A stretch of DNA of 64,000 nucleotides from Flavobacterium sp. KACC 22763 (lineage in GTDB: Bacteria > Bacteroidota > Bacteroidia > Flavobacteriales > Flavobacteriaceae): NCBI RefSeq assembly GCF_028736155.1, contig NZ_CP117879.1, positions 434,001 through 498,000 of the forward strand. The letters are read 5' to 3'. A program made the position numbers and the translations under genes. Below the pieces are notes generated by a model, which was not told the origin of the DNA, did no database searches, and saw only the letters and a list, made by a program, of their open reading frames with translations. Shown here in pieces: positions 26,667 through 34,889 of the stretch; the first letter of the stretch is position 1; every line of letters starts with the position of its first letter.

Positions 26667-27308
26667 ATGAGGCAGTTTGTTATAATGATTTTTATGATGC
26701 ATTTATTTACGGAATGCCATGCTCAAAAATATATTTCGCAGATCCCCTTCAAATATGATTATTCTTTGGAGCTGTTAAAAAAACAGGCTCAAATGAATGA
26801 AACAGGTTTAAAAAATAAAACCATCGTCAATGATAATTCAGAGAATTTAAGTGACGAAATGCTTGCTCTAAAAGAAAAATACTCCATTATTCTGGCTGTA
26901 ATGCCAAATAAAATTACCAACTACAAATTATACTCCTACATAGATCCGTGGCTTAATACGCCATATAAAGAGAAAAGCTTTTCTAAAAAAGGAATTGACT
27001 GTTCTTATTTTCTGCAGTCTTTATACAGTGACGTTTACAAGGTTACGCTTCCAAAAGATCCAGCAGGTATGTGGAAGTCTAAATCGATACAAATTTTTAC
27101 TGGACGAAGTTTTCTTGCCGAAGGCGATCTTGTTTTCTTTCGATACGATAAAGATCATCCGATATCTGATGTTGGTCTGTACCTGCATAATGACCGAATC
27201 CTGGCTTGTACAGACAAAGGTCTTGCAATATATAATTTCAATGATGAATATTTTCAGTTACGATACATAGGCGCAGGACGAATTAACGAGGATGGAAAGA
27301 AGAAGTAA
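26667..27308 (+). CDS. Exported NlpC/P60-fold protein lacking both catalytic histidines
   Basis: A 213-residue protein with a short signal peptide (MRQFVIMIFMMHLFTECHAQ). The NlpC/P60 (C40) fold is clear: LNTPYKEKSFSKKGIDCSYF with the nucleophile position Cys112, LPKDPAGMW, and EGDLVFFRYDK. The usual HVGIYLG block reads DVGLYLH (Asp168 in place of the base His), and the usual third His (as in FVHAS) is Ala180. Hydrolase activity of the normal type is therefore doubtful. It is the first gene of the rightward T6SS block and overlaps tssG by 17 bases, so a structural, peptidoglycan-binding role in the secretion complex is plausible. Confidence 0.7.
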   Translation: MRQFVIMIFMMHLFTECHAQKYISQIPFKYDYSLELLKKQAQMNETGLKNKTIVNDNSENLSDEMLALKEKYSIILAVMPNKITNYKLYSYIDPWLNTPYKEKSFSKKGIDCSYFLQSLYSDVYKVTLPKDPAGMWKSKSIQIFTGRSFLAEGDLVFFRYDKDHPISDVGLYLHNDRILACTDKGLAIYNFNDEYFQLRYIGAGRINEDGKKK

Positions 27309-28236
27309 AAAAAGTCTTGAAGATCTTGCATTCGAAATTGAGAATATTTCGTATGACATTAGGGCTGAAGTTATTGCTAATGAACTTCTTGAGTCCAAAG
27401 CAATTGTGCAGGATGAAATTACGGTTTCTAATCAGGGACAATTCTCGCGTGCGTACAGAAGTGACATTTTGGAGGCAGTAATTCAGGATGATAATTATGA
27501 TAAACAAGAATATCTAAATATACGATTATCGCGCGATAGTATGTATGATGCGCTTCCAGAAGGTTTTGTACATAGTTTGACAGAGAATAATTCTGATAAG
27601 TCTGTAAAACAGATGATAAAGGAGCATAAACACCAGAAAAAGCAAGAAGCCGAAGCTCGTGTTTTTTTTACTCCTTTTGAAAACGAAATTTTTCATTATC
27701 GTACTAAAATAGAAAGTGTTGAAAGGAATTTTTTATATAAACTGAACGGAAGCAAACCGTTGGATTTTTTCTATGATTTTTGGGGATTATCACACATTTA
27801 CCCTGAAATTTTAGTTTCAAAATTTATACAGCTGCTGCCTTATGCATACAAAATAGTGGGAGACATTGAGCTCGCTTGCCAATGTTTATCAAGCATTATA
27901 GAAGAAAAAGTAACCTATACAACAACAAGTTCTAAAGAATATAGCGAAGAAGGAGAACAGGTCAGGTTAGGAGAAAATAGATTGGGAGTCGATTTTATTA
28001 CTGGAAAAGATTACATGGATTATTCTATGAACTTAAGGATAGAAATTGGTCCTGTTACCAATAAACCTTATCAGCAATATCTTAAAAACGGCGATATAAA
28101 AATATTTATAGATTGTTTTTGCGAGCATTTTTTTCCAATGGAAGTCGACGTAAAAACAGTGTTATTGATTAATAAAGAAACAGAAGAGTTTAATTTTAGT
28201 AAAGAACCTGTGTTAGGGTATACAACACGAATTTAG
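27292..28236 (+). CDS. tssG: T6SS baseplate protein TssG
   Basis: A 314-residue cytoplasmic protein without a signal peptide. The call rests on size, position in the locus (directly before tssN), and TssG-like segments: FYDFWGLSHIYPEILVSKFI, YAYKIVGDIELACQCLSSII, the Gly-rich RLGENRLGVDFITGK, and the C-terminal EIGPVTNKPYQQYLKNGDIK. TssG forms the baseplate wedge with TssF and TssE and contacts TssK. Sequence similarity to proteobacterial TssG is low, so confidence is moderate. It overlaps the upstream gene and stops 2 bases before tssN. Confidence 0.7.
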   Translation: MERRSKKSLEDLAFEIENISYDIRAEVIANELLESKAIVQDEITVSNQGQFSRAYRSDILEAVIQDDNYDKQEYLNIRLSRDSMYDALPEGFVHSLTENNSDKSVKQMIKEHKHQKKQEAEARVFFTPFENEIFHYRTKIESVERNFLYKLNGSKPLDFFYDFWGLSHIYPEILVSKFIQLLPYAYKIVGDIELACQCLSSIIEEKVTYTTTSSKEYSEEGEQVRLGENRLGVDFITGKDYMDYSMNLRIEIGPVTNKPYQQYLKNGDIKIFIDCFCEHFFPMEVDVKTVLLINKETEEFNFSKEPVLGYTTRI

Positions 28237-28238
28237 TA

Positions 28239-29219
28239 ATGGTAAAAAAGCATTTATTAGCCCTTATTGATATTAGGCTTATTGTATTTTTAGTAGTAAT
28301 CATAGCAGTAAGCGCTATACTTACTATGGTATTCAGCGATAAAATAAAAGAATTTGCAGCACAATATAAAAGAAAATTTTACATCTATATTTTTTCATTT
28401 GTATTGATTTATGCTCTGGTTGGTTTTTTAGGCTACAACAAACTATTTACAGAGCTTTCAGACGAATTTCGATTTTATCAAATTGCGTCACTGCTATTTG
28501 GAATCCTTAATGTTTACTTGTATCGATGGTACTTTAACGAGTTTAACCTAAAAGGCGTTGTGGGTATCGAATTATTGTTTTCATTTTTAATAACACTTTA
28601 TTCAAGCGTATTATTTGTCATTATTTATACCGCCTTAAACGGAATTGCGCTAACATTTTTAATGTGCTCTCATTTCTTAGTATTTATTGTTCCAACAGGC
28701 GTTTACGCAGTTTTTAACTATATGATGCAGATTCCTCCTAAAGAATATGTTACATGGAAAATTCCGGAAAGAAAAAATCCTTTTCCCGAGATTGAAAACT
28801 TTGAAATGAAAGATTTATTGCTGATTACTTTATTGATTCAGAAAAAAGAAAGTGATACAAAATATACCTCATTACGATCTAAAGGTCCCGTGAGAATTGA
28901 TTTTGGAGCGTTATTCTATCATACCGTTTCGGGATATAATGAGCATAATGCTGAAAGTAAAATTGATTTAAAAGAAAACGGTGAAAATTGCAGCTGGGTA
29001 TTCTTTTTACAGCCAAAATGGTATCAAACAGCCAAATATGTAGATGCAAAATATACTTTGGGTATGAATGGTATTACGGAGAATTCAGTGATTATTTGTA
29101 AAAGACAGAAAAAAGAAGAAACCAAAGTAAATAAAAAAGGTAAGGAGAAAGAAGGGTTTATGTATGAACCTAAGCTTGAAAAGAAAGAGAAAGCGAAGGA
29201 AGAAGAGTTAGCAGTTTAA
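28239..29219 (+). CDS. tssN: T6SSiii membrane-complex protein TssN
   Basis: A 326-residue protein whose first ~170 residues contain about five membrane helices (IDIRLIVFLVVIIAVSAILT; YIYIFSFVLIYALVGFLGY; IASLLFGILNVYLYRW; IELLFSFLITLYSSVLFVII; ALTFLMCSHFLVFIVPTGVY). A cytoplasmic domain follows with PERKNPFPEIENFEMKDLLL and a charged Lys/Glu tail. This architecture is that of TssN, the Bacteroidota-specific inner-membrane component reported to link the membrane complex to the baseplate. The position right after tssG fits that role. Confidence 0.8.
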   Translation: MVKKHLLALIDIRLIVFLVVIIAVSAILTMVFSDKIKEFAAQYKRKFYIYIFSFVLIYALVGFLGYNKLFTELSDEFRFYQIASLLFGILNVYLYRWYFNEFNLKGVVGIELLFSFLITLYSSVLFVIIYTALNGIALTFLMCSHFLVFIVPTGVYAVFNYMMQIPPKEYVTWKIPERKNPFPEIENFEMKDLLLITLLIQKKESDTKYTSLRSKGPVRIDFGALFYHTVSGYNEHNAESKIDLKENGENCSWVFFLQPKWYQTAKYVDAKYTLGMNGITENSVIICKRQKKEETKVNKKGKEKEGFMYEPKLEKKEKAKEEELAV

Positions 29220-29235
29220 TGTTTATTGAGATATT

Positions 29236-30309
29236 ATGTATTACATAGATAAACCTGAAAAGCCATCATACGACAAGTTTCGTACTTATAAAATTAAGAA
29301 AGGAGATACACTCGAAAGTGTTGCTCGTGATCTTGGCATCGATGCTCAGGAACTTAGAAGATATCATAATATATACTGTGAAATTCCTGATTTAATAGAA
29401 GCCGATTTTAAAAGTTACTTAGAGTATTTGATTTTAGCACCTGAAAAAACTATTGAAGAGCAAAAGGAACAAACAGAAAAAAAGCCTCAAAAAGTTAGTT
29501 TAGCAAGTAATTATACATTGCCATTTGTTGCAGACAAAATTGATAATGATTACCAGGTTAGCTATACCACTGTTTTTGGAGATGCTGTTGATACAATAGA
29601 AATGAAAGCAAGTGTAAAATGGCTTGCTACTGATAGAAATAATTATCATTTGTTTGAGATAAATAAAGGATCTATTTATGTCAATAATAGTATACCAGAT
29701 ACCATTATGGATGAACTGGCCGCTAAAACTGCTGCTGTTTTATATCCCTTAAAAATTGTGGTGAATGAATCTGGAAAGTGGGTTGATATTTACAATTATG
29801 ATGAAATAGAAAACCGATGGAAAGATACAAAAGAAGAAGTTCTGGATTATTTTGAAGGTGAGGTTGCAGAAAATTATATTGAACATACAGAATATGCTTT
29901 AGAAAATTCTGAAACATTACTTAATTCTCTGGCTTCAGATTATTTTTTAAGGGCTTTTTTTAGTGGTATTTACGTTGGTTATACCTCAAATTATTCGTTT
30001 CAAAATGAAATCTTTTTTCCATTAGAGAAAGACGAAGAATCGAAGTTTGCGGTTCAGCAAAAGATAGATTCGATTTTGGATGAATCAAATTTGGTTAAAG
30101 TAGAACTAAAAGGAGATTATATAGATTCTGGAAGTGAAGCCAGTTTTGGATTTGACCCGTGGAAAGGAAAATTCAACGCTTCGTATTTTCTGGATGAACA
30201 TAGTTATTGTATCGAAAAGATAAATTTAGAATGCAATATCGAGTATGATGAGCCAATAAAAGTGATCGTACAAATTGAATCTTTAAAGAAAGAAGAAACT
30301 CAAAATTAA
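29236..30309 (+). CDS. T6SS-associated cytoplasmic LysM-domain protein
   Basis: A 357-residue protein with no signal peptide. A LysM module lies at ~17-65 (FRTYKIKKGDTLESVARDLG, then IDAQELRRYHNIY), followed by an acidic linker and a large alpha/beta domain with no recognised family. LysM modules without export signals also occur in tube/baseplate proteins of contractile injection systems, where they bind protein partners and not peptidoglycan. By position, directly before the PAAR-like gene and the effector, it may help mount the spike tip or load the effector. That role is inference. Confidence 0.6.
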   Translation: MYYIDKPEKPSYDKFRTYKIKKGDTLESVARDLGIDAQELRRYHNIYCEIPDLIEADFKSYLEYLILAPEKTIEEQKEQTEKKPQKVSLASNYTLPFVADKIDNDYQVSYTTVFGDAVDTIEMKASVKWLATDRNNYHLFEINKGSIYVNNSIPDTIMDELAAKTAAVLYPLKIVVNESGKWVDIYNYDEIENRWKDTKEEVLDYFEGEVAENYIEHTEYALENSETLLNSLASDYFLRAFFSGIYVGYTSNYSFQNEIFFPLEKDEESKFAVQQKIDSILDESNLVKVELKGDYIDSGSEASFGFDPWKGKFNASYFLDEHSYCIEKINLECNIEYDEPIKVIVQIESLKKEETQN

Positions 30310-30361
30310 AGAGATAAAACAGAGTAGTTAAGCGAATGTAATATTTATAAATGGTAAGGCA

Positions 30362-30856
30362 ATGAGTGAGAAACATATAGTAGTTCAGGGAGCTTCACTA
30401 AAATGTAAATTTAGCGTAGAACCCAAAAAAGATATATTAAAAGTAAAATCGCAGGATAAGCATTATGCTAATGATAAAGAAGCTGAGAAAAAACTCATTG
30501 CGACCGACAAAGAAATTGGGCAGACATTAGAGAAAAATACGTTTGGTAAATGCAAAATGCAGCCAAACGGAAGCGGAGATTATTTGCCGTGTCAGGCCAC
30601 AATAACAAAGTGGAGTGCTTTTTACGAAAAAGTAACCTTAAGCAATCAAGGAAAAATTCTATTGGAAGACAGTAAAGGAACTTGCCCGATTGGAGGACCA
30701 GATTGTATAGAAGTAGACAAACACGGTCAAAAAGCAGAAGCGAGCAAACAAAATGCTAAAAAAGCGAAGCCACAGGTAAATAATCAAATAAATCCTTTGG
30801 TTAATACCTCAAAATTTCAAGAGAGTTTAGAAGAGAGTGATTCTATTTGTAAATAA
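30362..30856 (+). CDS. PAAR-like spike-tip protein (DUF4280)
   Basis: A 164-residue protein with the DUF4280 signature. It has the N-terminal GASLKCKFSVEPKKDILKV, then FGKCKMQPNGSGDYLPC, TITKWSAFYEKVTLSNQGKI, and TCPIGGPDCIEVDKHGQ, with four or more conserved cysteines suited to metal binding. These proteins cap VgrG like PAAR proteins do. The effector gene starts 11 bases downstream, so this tip probably carries that effector. The C-terminal ~35 residues are a Gln/Asn/Lys-rich tail. Confidence 0.82.
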   Translation: MSEKHIVVQGASLKCKFSVEPKKDILKVKSQDKHYANDKEAEKKLIATDKEIGQTLEKNTFGKCKMQPNGSGDYLPCQATITKWSAFYEKVTLSNQGKILLEDSKGTCPIGGPDCIEVDKHGQKAEASKQNAKKAKPQVNNQINPLVNTSKFQESLEESDSICK

Positions 30857-30867
30857 AATAAAATAGT

Positions 30868-33342
30868 ATGTCAGATTTTAAAATAATTGGAAATCCGGAT
30901 CCTGTTGTAGGTAAGGAAGAATTCTACTCAGTAAATACTTTTTTACCGAGTATTCTGCCTTTTCAAAATTCAGCTTCTAATAATAGTTTTGAACAGCCTG
31001 TAAAATGGGAAATATACATTCTTGAAAACGGAAGATGGCGTAAGACTAAAGAAAATGATAAAACTGGAAAAAGAATTTCTTATACCTTTCTTCAAAAAAG
31101 TTTAGAAAGAAAAGGCATCCGTATTCTGGCAAGAAGAGGAGAAGATGTGGCACGCCTTAATATAACTTCACATCCTGCGGAAAAACCAAAAATTGAAAGC
31201 ATAGAACTGCTTGATAAAAATGGACAAAAACCTGCGAAACCGCTTTCTTATGGACAGACTCTAAAAGCTAGGGTTAACTGTCTTCATATGGAAAAACACA
31301 AAGTATATGTTACCCTTTGGGAAGATGATGCAGCTGGTGCAGGACACAATAAAGCCAATGAAAAAAATATAATACAAACACTTTCAGGAGTTGTTAAAAA
31401 TGGTAAAGCAGATGTTGACTTTTTACTGAGACCAAGTTTTGCGAAAATTGCAAAACAAAACGGTCCAGAAGAAGGAAAAATTCATGAGTACTATGTTACC
31501 GTTGATTTTAACAAAAATAAAATTGCAAGTAACAATGTAAACGTAAATGATATTGAAGCTCCTGTAGCTCCTTATAAGGGAAAGACAACACCAAAAGAAG
31601 CTGAAAAGCCAAGCACTCCTCCCAAGAAAGATTCTCCAAAGCAAGATGCATCGGGTGCTAAAAAAGAAAAGGGTCGAATCAATTCAGTGAATCTTACTGA
31701 TACAGTTGGAAATAAGATTAAAGGAGTATTTAAAGAAAAACAGATTAAAGTTTGGATCAACTCAACGGGGCTAAAAGGAAAGGATATCAGCCTAAAATTA
31801 TATGACGAAGATGTAGCTAGCAACGATTTACTGTTTCAACAGGAATTTACGCTAAAATCTGATTTGCATGCGATTGTTGTACCTCTAGATACAATTCCTC
31901 GAAGCCTTGGAGGTAACTTTTGGACTGAAGGTGCAGAACAGGAGTTGTTTGCAGAAGTTAAAGTGTTGCAGACAAATGATTTAAAAAAGAGTGAAGTTGT
32001 AGATGTAGATGCTAAAGTTTTTAAACCAGATCCTGTAGAGCATACTAATAAGGTTGCGAAAGTTGGTGATACTAAAGATGATAATAAAGACAAAGATAAA
32101 GTAGTCTGTCAAAAATGTATTGATCCCGTAACCGTAAAACAATTAGAAGATTTATTTCCAAAAGCTGACAAAGAAACTTTAAAAACTATTGCAGAAACAT
32201 ATACAAAACATATGAAAGCATTAAAAATGGATACCTGTTGGAATAAAGCTCATTTTTTTGCACAGGCTATAGTTGAAAGTGGAAAAAGCTTTAAATTAAA
32301 AGAAGGAGAAGGAATGAATTATTTGGCTGATGATCTATATTTAGGTAGATGGAATCCAAAAAAGAAAAAGTATGTTACTATATTTTCATATTTTAAAACA
32401 AGGAAAGATGAGGCTTATAAATACGGTAGAATAGAAGAAATAAAGAATGGAAAAAAAGTAGTTACTCAAATAGCTGATCAACAAGCGATAGCGAATCGCG
32501 TCTATGCTAATAGAGTGGGAAATAAAGGAATTGAATCAGGTGATGGATGGAATTTTAGAGGGAAAGGATGTATACAATTAACAGGGAGAACTAACTATGA
32601 AAATGCAAATAAATATACTTTAAAATATGAAAATGCTGATATAGTTAAGAATTCGGATTTGGTTGCAAAAAATATTAAAATCGCAGTTTTATCATCTATG
32701 GCATATTTTGATATGTATGGAGTTAATAAAAAGGCAAACAAGTGTAAAGATGTTAAAAACAAAATTGCTCCAATGATTGGAAATGATGTACCACTTGAAA
32801 ATGGAAAAACTAATCATGATGAGAAACAAGAAGCTTTTGATGATTTTACTTCAAAGACTTTTTCTATAGATGCTTGCAAATATGGAAGTGCAGTAGTAAA
32901 TAAGGATGAAAAGAAAGATACGGGAAAAGGAGTTACGATTAGATTAATTAGGAAATGGGAAACAAAAAAATCTACTATTGGAGAATTTACAATTGATGAT
33001 TCTGATATAAAAGGGTATATACTAGAGGAGAAAGGACCAGATACAACAGTTTCGGGTATCGAACAAAGAGTTCCTGTGGGGACTTACAATTTAAAATGGC
33101 ATAATGGAACTAAGAAAAAAGGAGTTTTGAAATTGTATAATAGTAATGTGTCTGAGGACAGGGCTATTTTAATACATTCAGGAAATACAGCAGCAGATAC
33201 TGAGGGGTGTTTGTTGCCAGGAAGTACAAAATCTACGGATTTTGTAGGTGATAGTAAAGCAAAAGTCAAAGAAATAAATGATTATGTTAAAGAGAAAGGT
33301 GTTGAGGGAGCAAAAATTATAATAGCAGCAAAATATGAATAA
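30868..33342 (+). CDS. T6SS effector: GH19-like lysozyme plus DUF5675
   Basis: An 824-residue multi-domain protein without a signal peptide. Two beta-sandwich modules (residues ~105-230 and ~270-390: KPKIESIELLDKNGQKPAKP; RINSVNLTDTVGNKIKGVF) probably serve as an adaptor to the spike. Residues ~410-650 are a GH19 chitinase/lysozyme-like domain with likely catalytic Glu470 in HFFAQAIVESGKSFKL and the block GWNFRGKGCIQLTGRTNYE (near 560-580). The C-terminal ~140 residues are DUF5675, with His770 in ILIHSGN and Cys781 in EGCLLPG. The likely target is peptidoglycan of the recipient cell. It follows the PAAR-like gene, and a small exported protein overlaps its stop codon, the usual effector-immunity arrangement. 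The second half is more AT-rich than the first. Confidence 0.85.
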   Translation: MSDFKIIGNPDPVVGKEEFYSVNTFLPSILPFQNSASNNSFEQPVKWEIYILENGRWRKTKENDKTGKRISYTFLQKSLERKGIRILARRGEDVARLNITSHPAEKPKIESIELLDKNGQKPAKPLSYGQTLKARVNCLHMEKHKVYVTLWEDDAAGAGHNKANEKNIIQTLSGVVKNGKADVDFLLRPSFAKIAKQNGPEEGKIHEYYVTVDFNKNKIASNNVNVNDIEAPVAPYKGKTTPKEAEKPSTPPKKDSPKQDASGAKKEKGRINSVNLTDTVGNKIKGVFKEKQIKVWINSTGLKGKDISLKLYDEDVASNDLLFQQEFTLKSDLHAIVVPLDTIPRSLGGNFWTEGAEQELFAEVKVLQTNDLKKSEVVDVDAKVFKPDPVEHTNKVAKVGDTKDDNKDKDKVVCQKCIDPVTVKQLEDLFPKADKETLKTIAETYTKHMKALKMDTCWNKAHFFAQAIVESGKSFKLKEGEGMNYLADDLYLGRWNPKKKKYVTIFSYFKTRKDEAYKYGRIEEIKNGKKVVTQIADQQAIANRVYANRVGNKGIESGDGWNFRGKGCIQLTGRTNYENANKYTLKYENADIVKNSDLVAKNIKIAVLSSMAYFDMYGVNKKANKCKDVKNKIAPMIGNDVPLENGKTNHDEKQEAFDDFTSKTFSIDACKYGSAVVNKDEKKDTGKGVTIRLIRKWETKKSTIGEFTIDDSDIKGYILEEKGPDTTVSGIEQRVPVGTYNLKWHNGTKKKGVLKLYNSNVSEDRAILIHSGNTAADTEGCLLPGSTKSTDFVGDSKAKVKEINDYVKEKGVEGAKIIIAAKYE

Positions 33343-34090
33343 ATATCTTGTAGCTTTTTTATTATTAGTTGTATACAATATAAGTGCACAAAATAATTTA
33401 AACATTCAACAACTTAAGGAAGGATATAATACTAAAAACAAAAAAGTATTTATAGATAATTTCCCCAATAATTTTAAAGATTTTAAATCAACTTTTGGTT
33501 GGAATGATAAATTGGATAAACCAAATGTATTATATAGTGAAGCGAATGACTTTATAAAATATTTTTTTGAATTGTCATCTAGCAATGAGAATTGCAAAAA
33601 GAAGATTATAAAAATTGCATGTAAAGCTAAATGGGAAGCTGATGCGGTTAATTATTTTCATATGAATTTAGTTTTATTGGTTGAAAAGGATGAAAATTTT
33701 GATAAAATGCTGCAAACATTGGATGATAAAGATTTGAATGATTTCTGGCGCTTTTATTTTGATATTGAAAATTTAATTTATTCGCAAAAACTATATACTA
33801 TTCTTAATGTTTCCATGAAAGAGAAAGCAATGTTTGTTTTTAATATATTGAAAAAAGAAAGGAGTAATGATAGTGATGAACATAGAAAATTAAATAAATA
33901 TCAAATTTTTGATAAAGATGGCTATTGTAATTTGAGAAAATACAGTAATTCCAAATCTGATGTTATAGGAAAAATAGAAAATAATGAAATTATAAATGTT
34001 TTAGATAATTCCGAAGATTGGTGGTTTATCCAAACGAATAAAGGATTAGTTGGGTTTGTACATAAAAGTAGAATAAAAATAAAAAATTGA
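33335..34090 (+). CDS. Exported SH3b-domain protein, probable immunity protein
   Basis: A 251-residue protein with a signal peptide (MNKYLVAFLLLVVYNISAQ) that overlaps the effector stop codon by 8 bases, which implies translational coupling. A helical region of ~150 residues follows. The C-terminal 60 residues form an SH3b domain (YCNLRKYSNSKSDVIGKIEN ... WWFIQTNKGLVGFVHKSRIK). The same SH3b domain ends each of the lipoproteins downstream. Periplasmic location and overlap with a cell-wall-degrading effector make it the best candidate for the cognate immunity protein. No family is known to me for the N-terminal part. Confidence 0.7.
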   Translation: MNKYLVAFLLLVVYNISAQNNLNIQQLKEGYNTKNKKVFIDNFPNNFKDFKSTFGWNDKLDKPNVLYSEANDFIKYFFELSSSNENCKKKIIKIACKAKWEADAVNYFHMNLVLLVEKDENFDKMLQTLDDKDLNDFWRFYFDIENLIYSQKLYTILNVSMKEKAMFVFNILKKERSNDSDEHRKLNKYQIFDKDGYCNLRKYSNSKSDVIGKIENNEIINVLDNSEDWWFIQTNKGLVGFVHKSRIKIKN

Positions 34091-34091
34091 A

Positions 34092-34742
34092 ATGGGAAAA
34101 AAGTTTTTTTTTAAGATTATCATCTTAACGTTATGTTTAATTTCTTGTAATCAAAAGAAGGAAAAAGATTTAGATGTTAAAGAAAGAGATACTAAAGAGA
34201 TAGTAAGTGATACTTTAAGTGTTAATAAAACAAAAGATTACATTGAGGATTATAAAGCAAAATATAAAGAAAAAAAATATAATCTAAGAGTTGAAAAAGA
34301 TTGCGATTTAAATATGGATGGTCAAATGGATAAAATTATCATTTTTGAGCCTTCTCAAATAGCTAATAATGAACTAACAAAAGAATCACCTGTTTGTGTT
34401 TTTATCAAAAAAGAAAAGGGCTATAATATTTATGAAAATAAAAATATTATTTACACTTCTTTTTTTAACTCAATGGCAGAAGGTCTTCAAGATTTAGTAG
34501 TTAAAGACAATTATTTCACATTTGAAGAAAATAATCAAGCAGGAGAAGTTAGAGGTAATGACTATATAACATTTAAGTATGACTTAAAATCCAATGAAAT
34601 TGTATTGCACAAATACAGTGTTGAATTAATTAGTGTTGATGGTGAAAATGATAAAACTTTCACATATGGTAAAGAAGTATTTGGAAAGATACTTTTTAAT
34701 GATTTTGATATTGATAAAATAAAAGAAAAAATCAACAATTAA
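34092..34742 (+). CDS. Small lipoprotein, possible immunity protein
   Basis: A 216-residue protein with a lipoprotein signal (FFFKIIILTLCLISCNQKK). A Lys/Asp/Glu-rich linker precedes a domain with DCDLNMDGQMDKIIIFEP, a calcium-loop-like motif of the FG-GAP/VCBS or DUF type, and ITFKYDLKSNEIVLHK. It starts one base after the preceding stop codon and is therefore coupled to the effector operon. It lacks the SH3b domain of its neighbours. Function unknown; immunity is inferred from position only. Confidence 0.6.
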   Translation: MGKKFFFKIIILTLCLISCNQKKEKDLDVKERDTKEIVSDTLSVNKTKDYIEDYKAKYKEKKYNLRVEKDCDLNMDGQMDKIIIFEPSQIANNELTKESPVCVFIKKEKGYNIYENKNIIYTSFFNSMAEGLQDLVVKDNYFTFEENNQAGEVRGNDYITFKYDLKSNEIVLHKYSVELISVDGENDKTFTYGKEVFGKILFNDFDIDKIKEKINN

Positions 34743-34802
34743 AAAACTAAATATTTTGAACTTCAATGTTGAAATACTAAAAATAAATTAATTTAAAAAT
34801 AA

Positions 34803-34874
34803 GCTCCTTGACATATTGAAAAGAAAAGCCCCAGCTAGCAGGAGTCCTATGCTTTTGTTAGCTGCGGGAATTAA
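34803..34874 (+). repeat. 72-bp leader element with RNA hairpin, copy 1
   Basis: Starts GCTCCTTGACATATTGAAAA. The 3' half forms a hairpin: CAGCTAGCAGGAG pairs with CTTTTGTTAGCTG over 13 positions if three G-U pairs are allowed, extended by a CCC/GGG clamp with a bulged base. It ends 15 bases before the preferred start of the next gene. No T-run follows, so it is not a terminator. Confidence 0.85.
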
Positions 34875-34889
34875 TAAATGCAAAATTTA

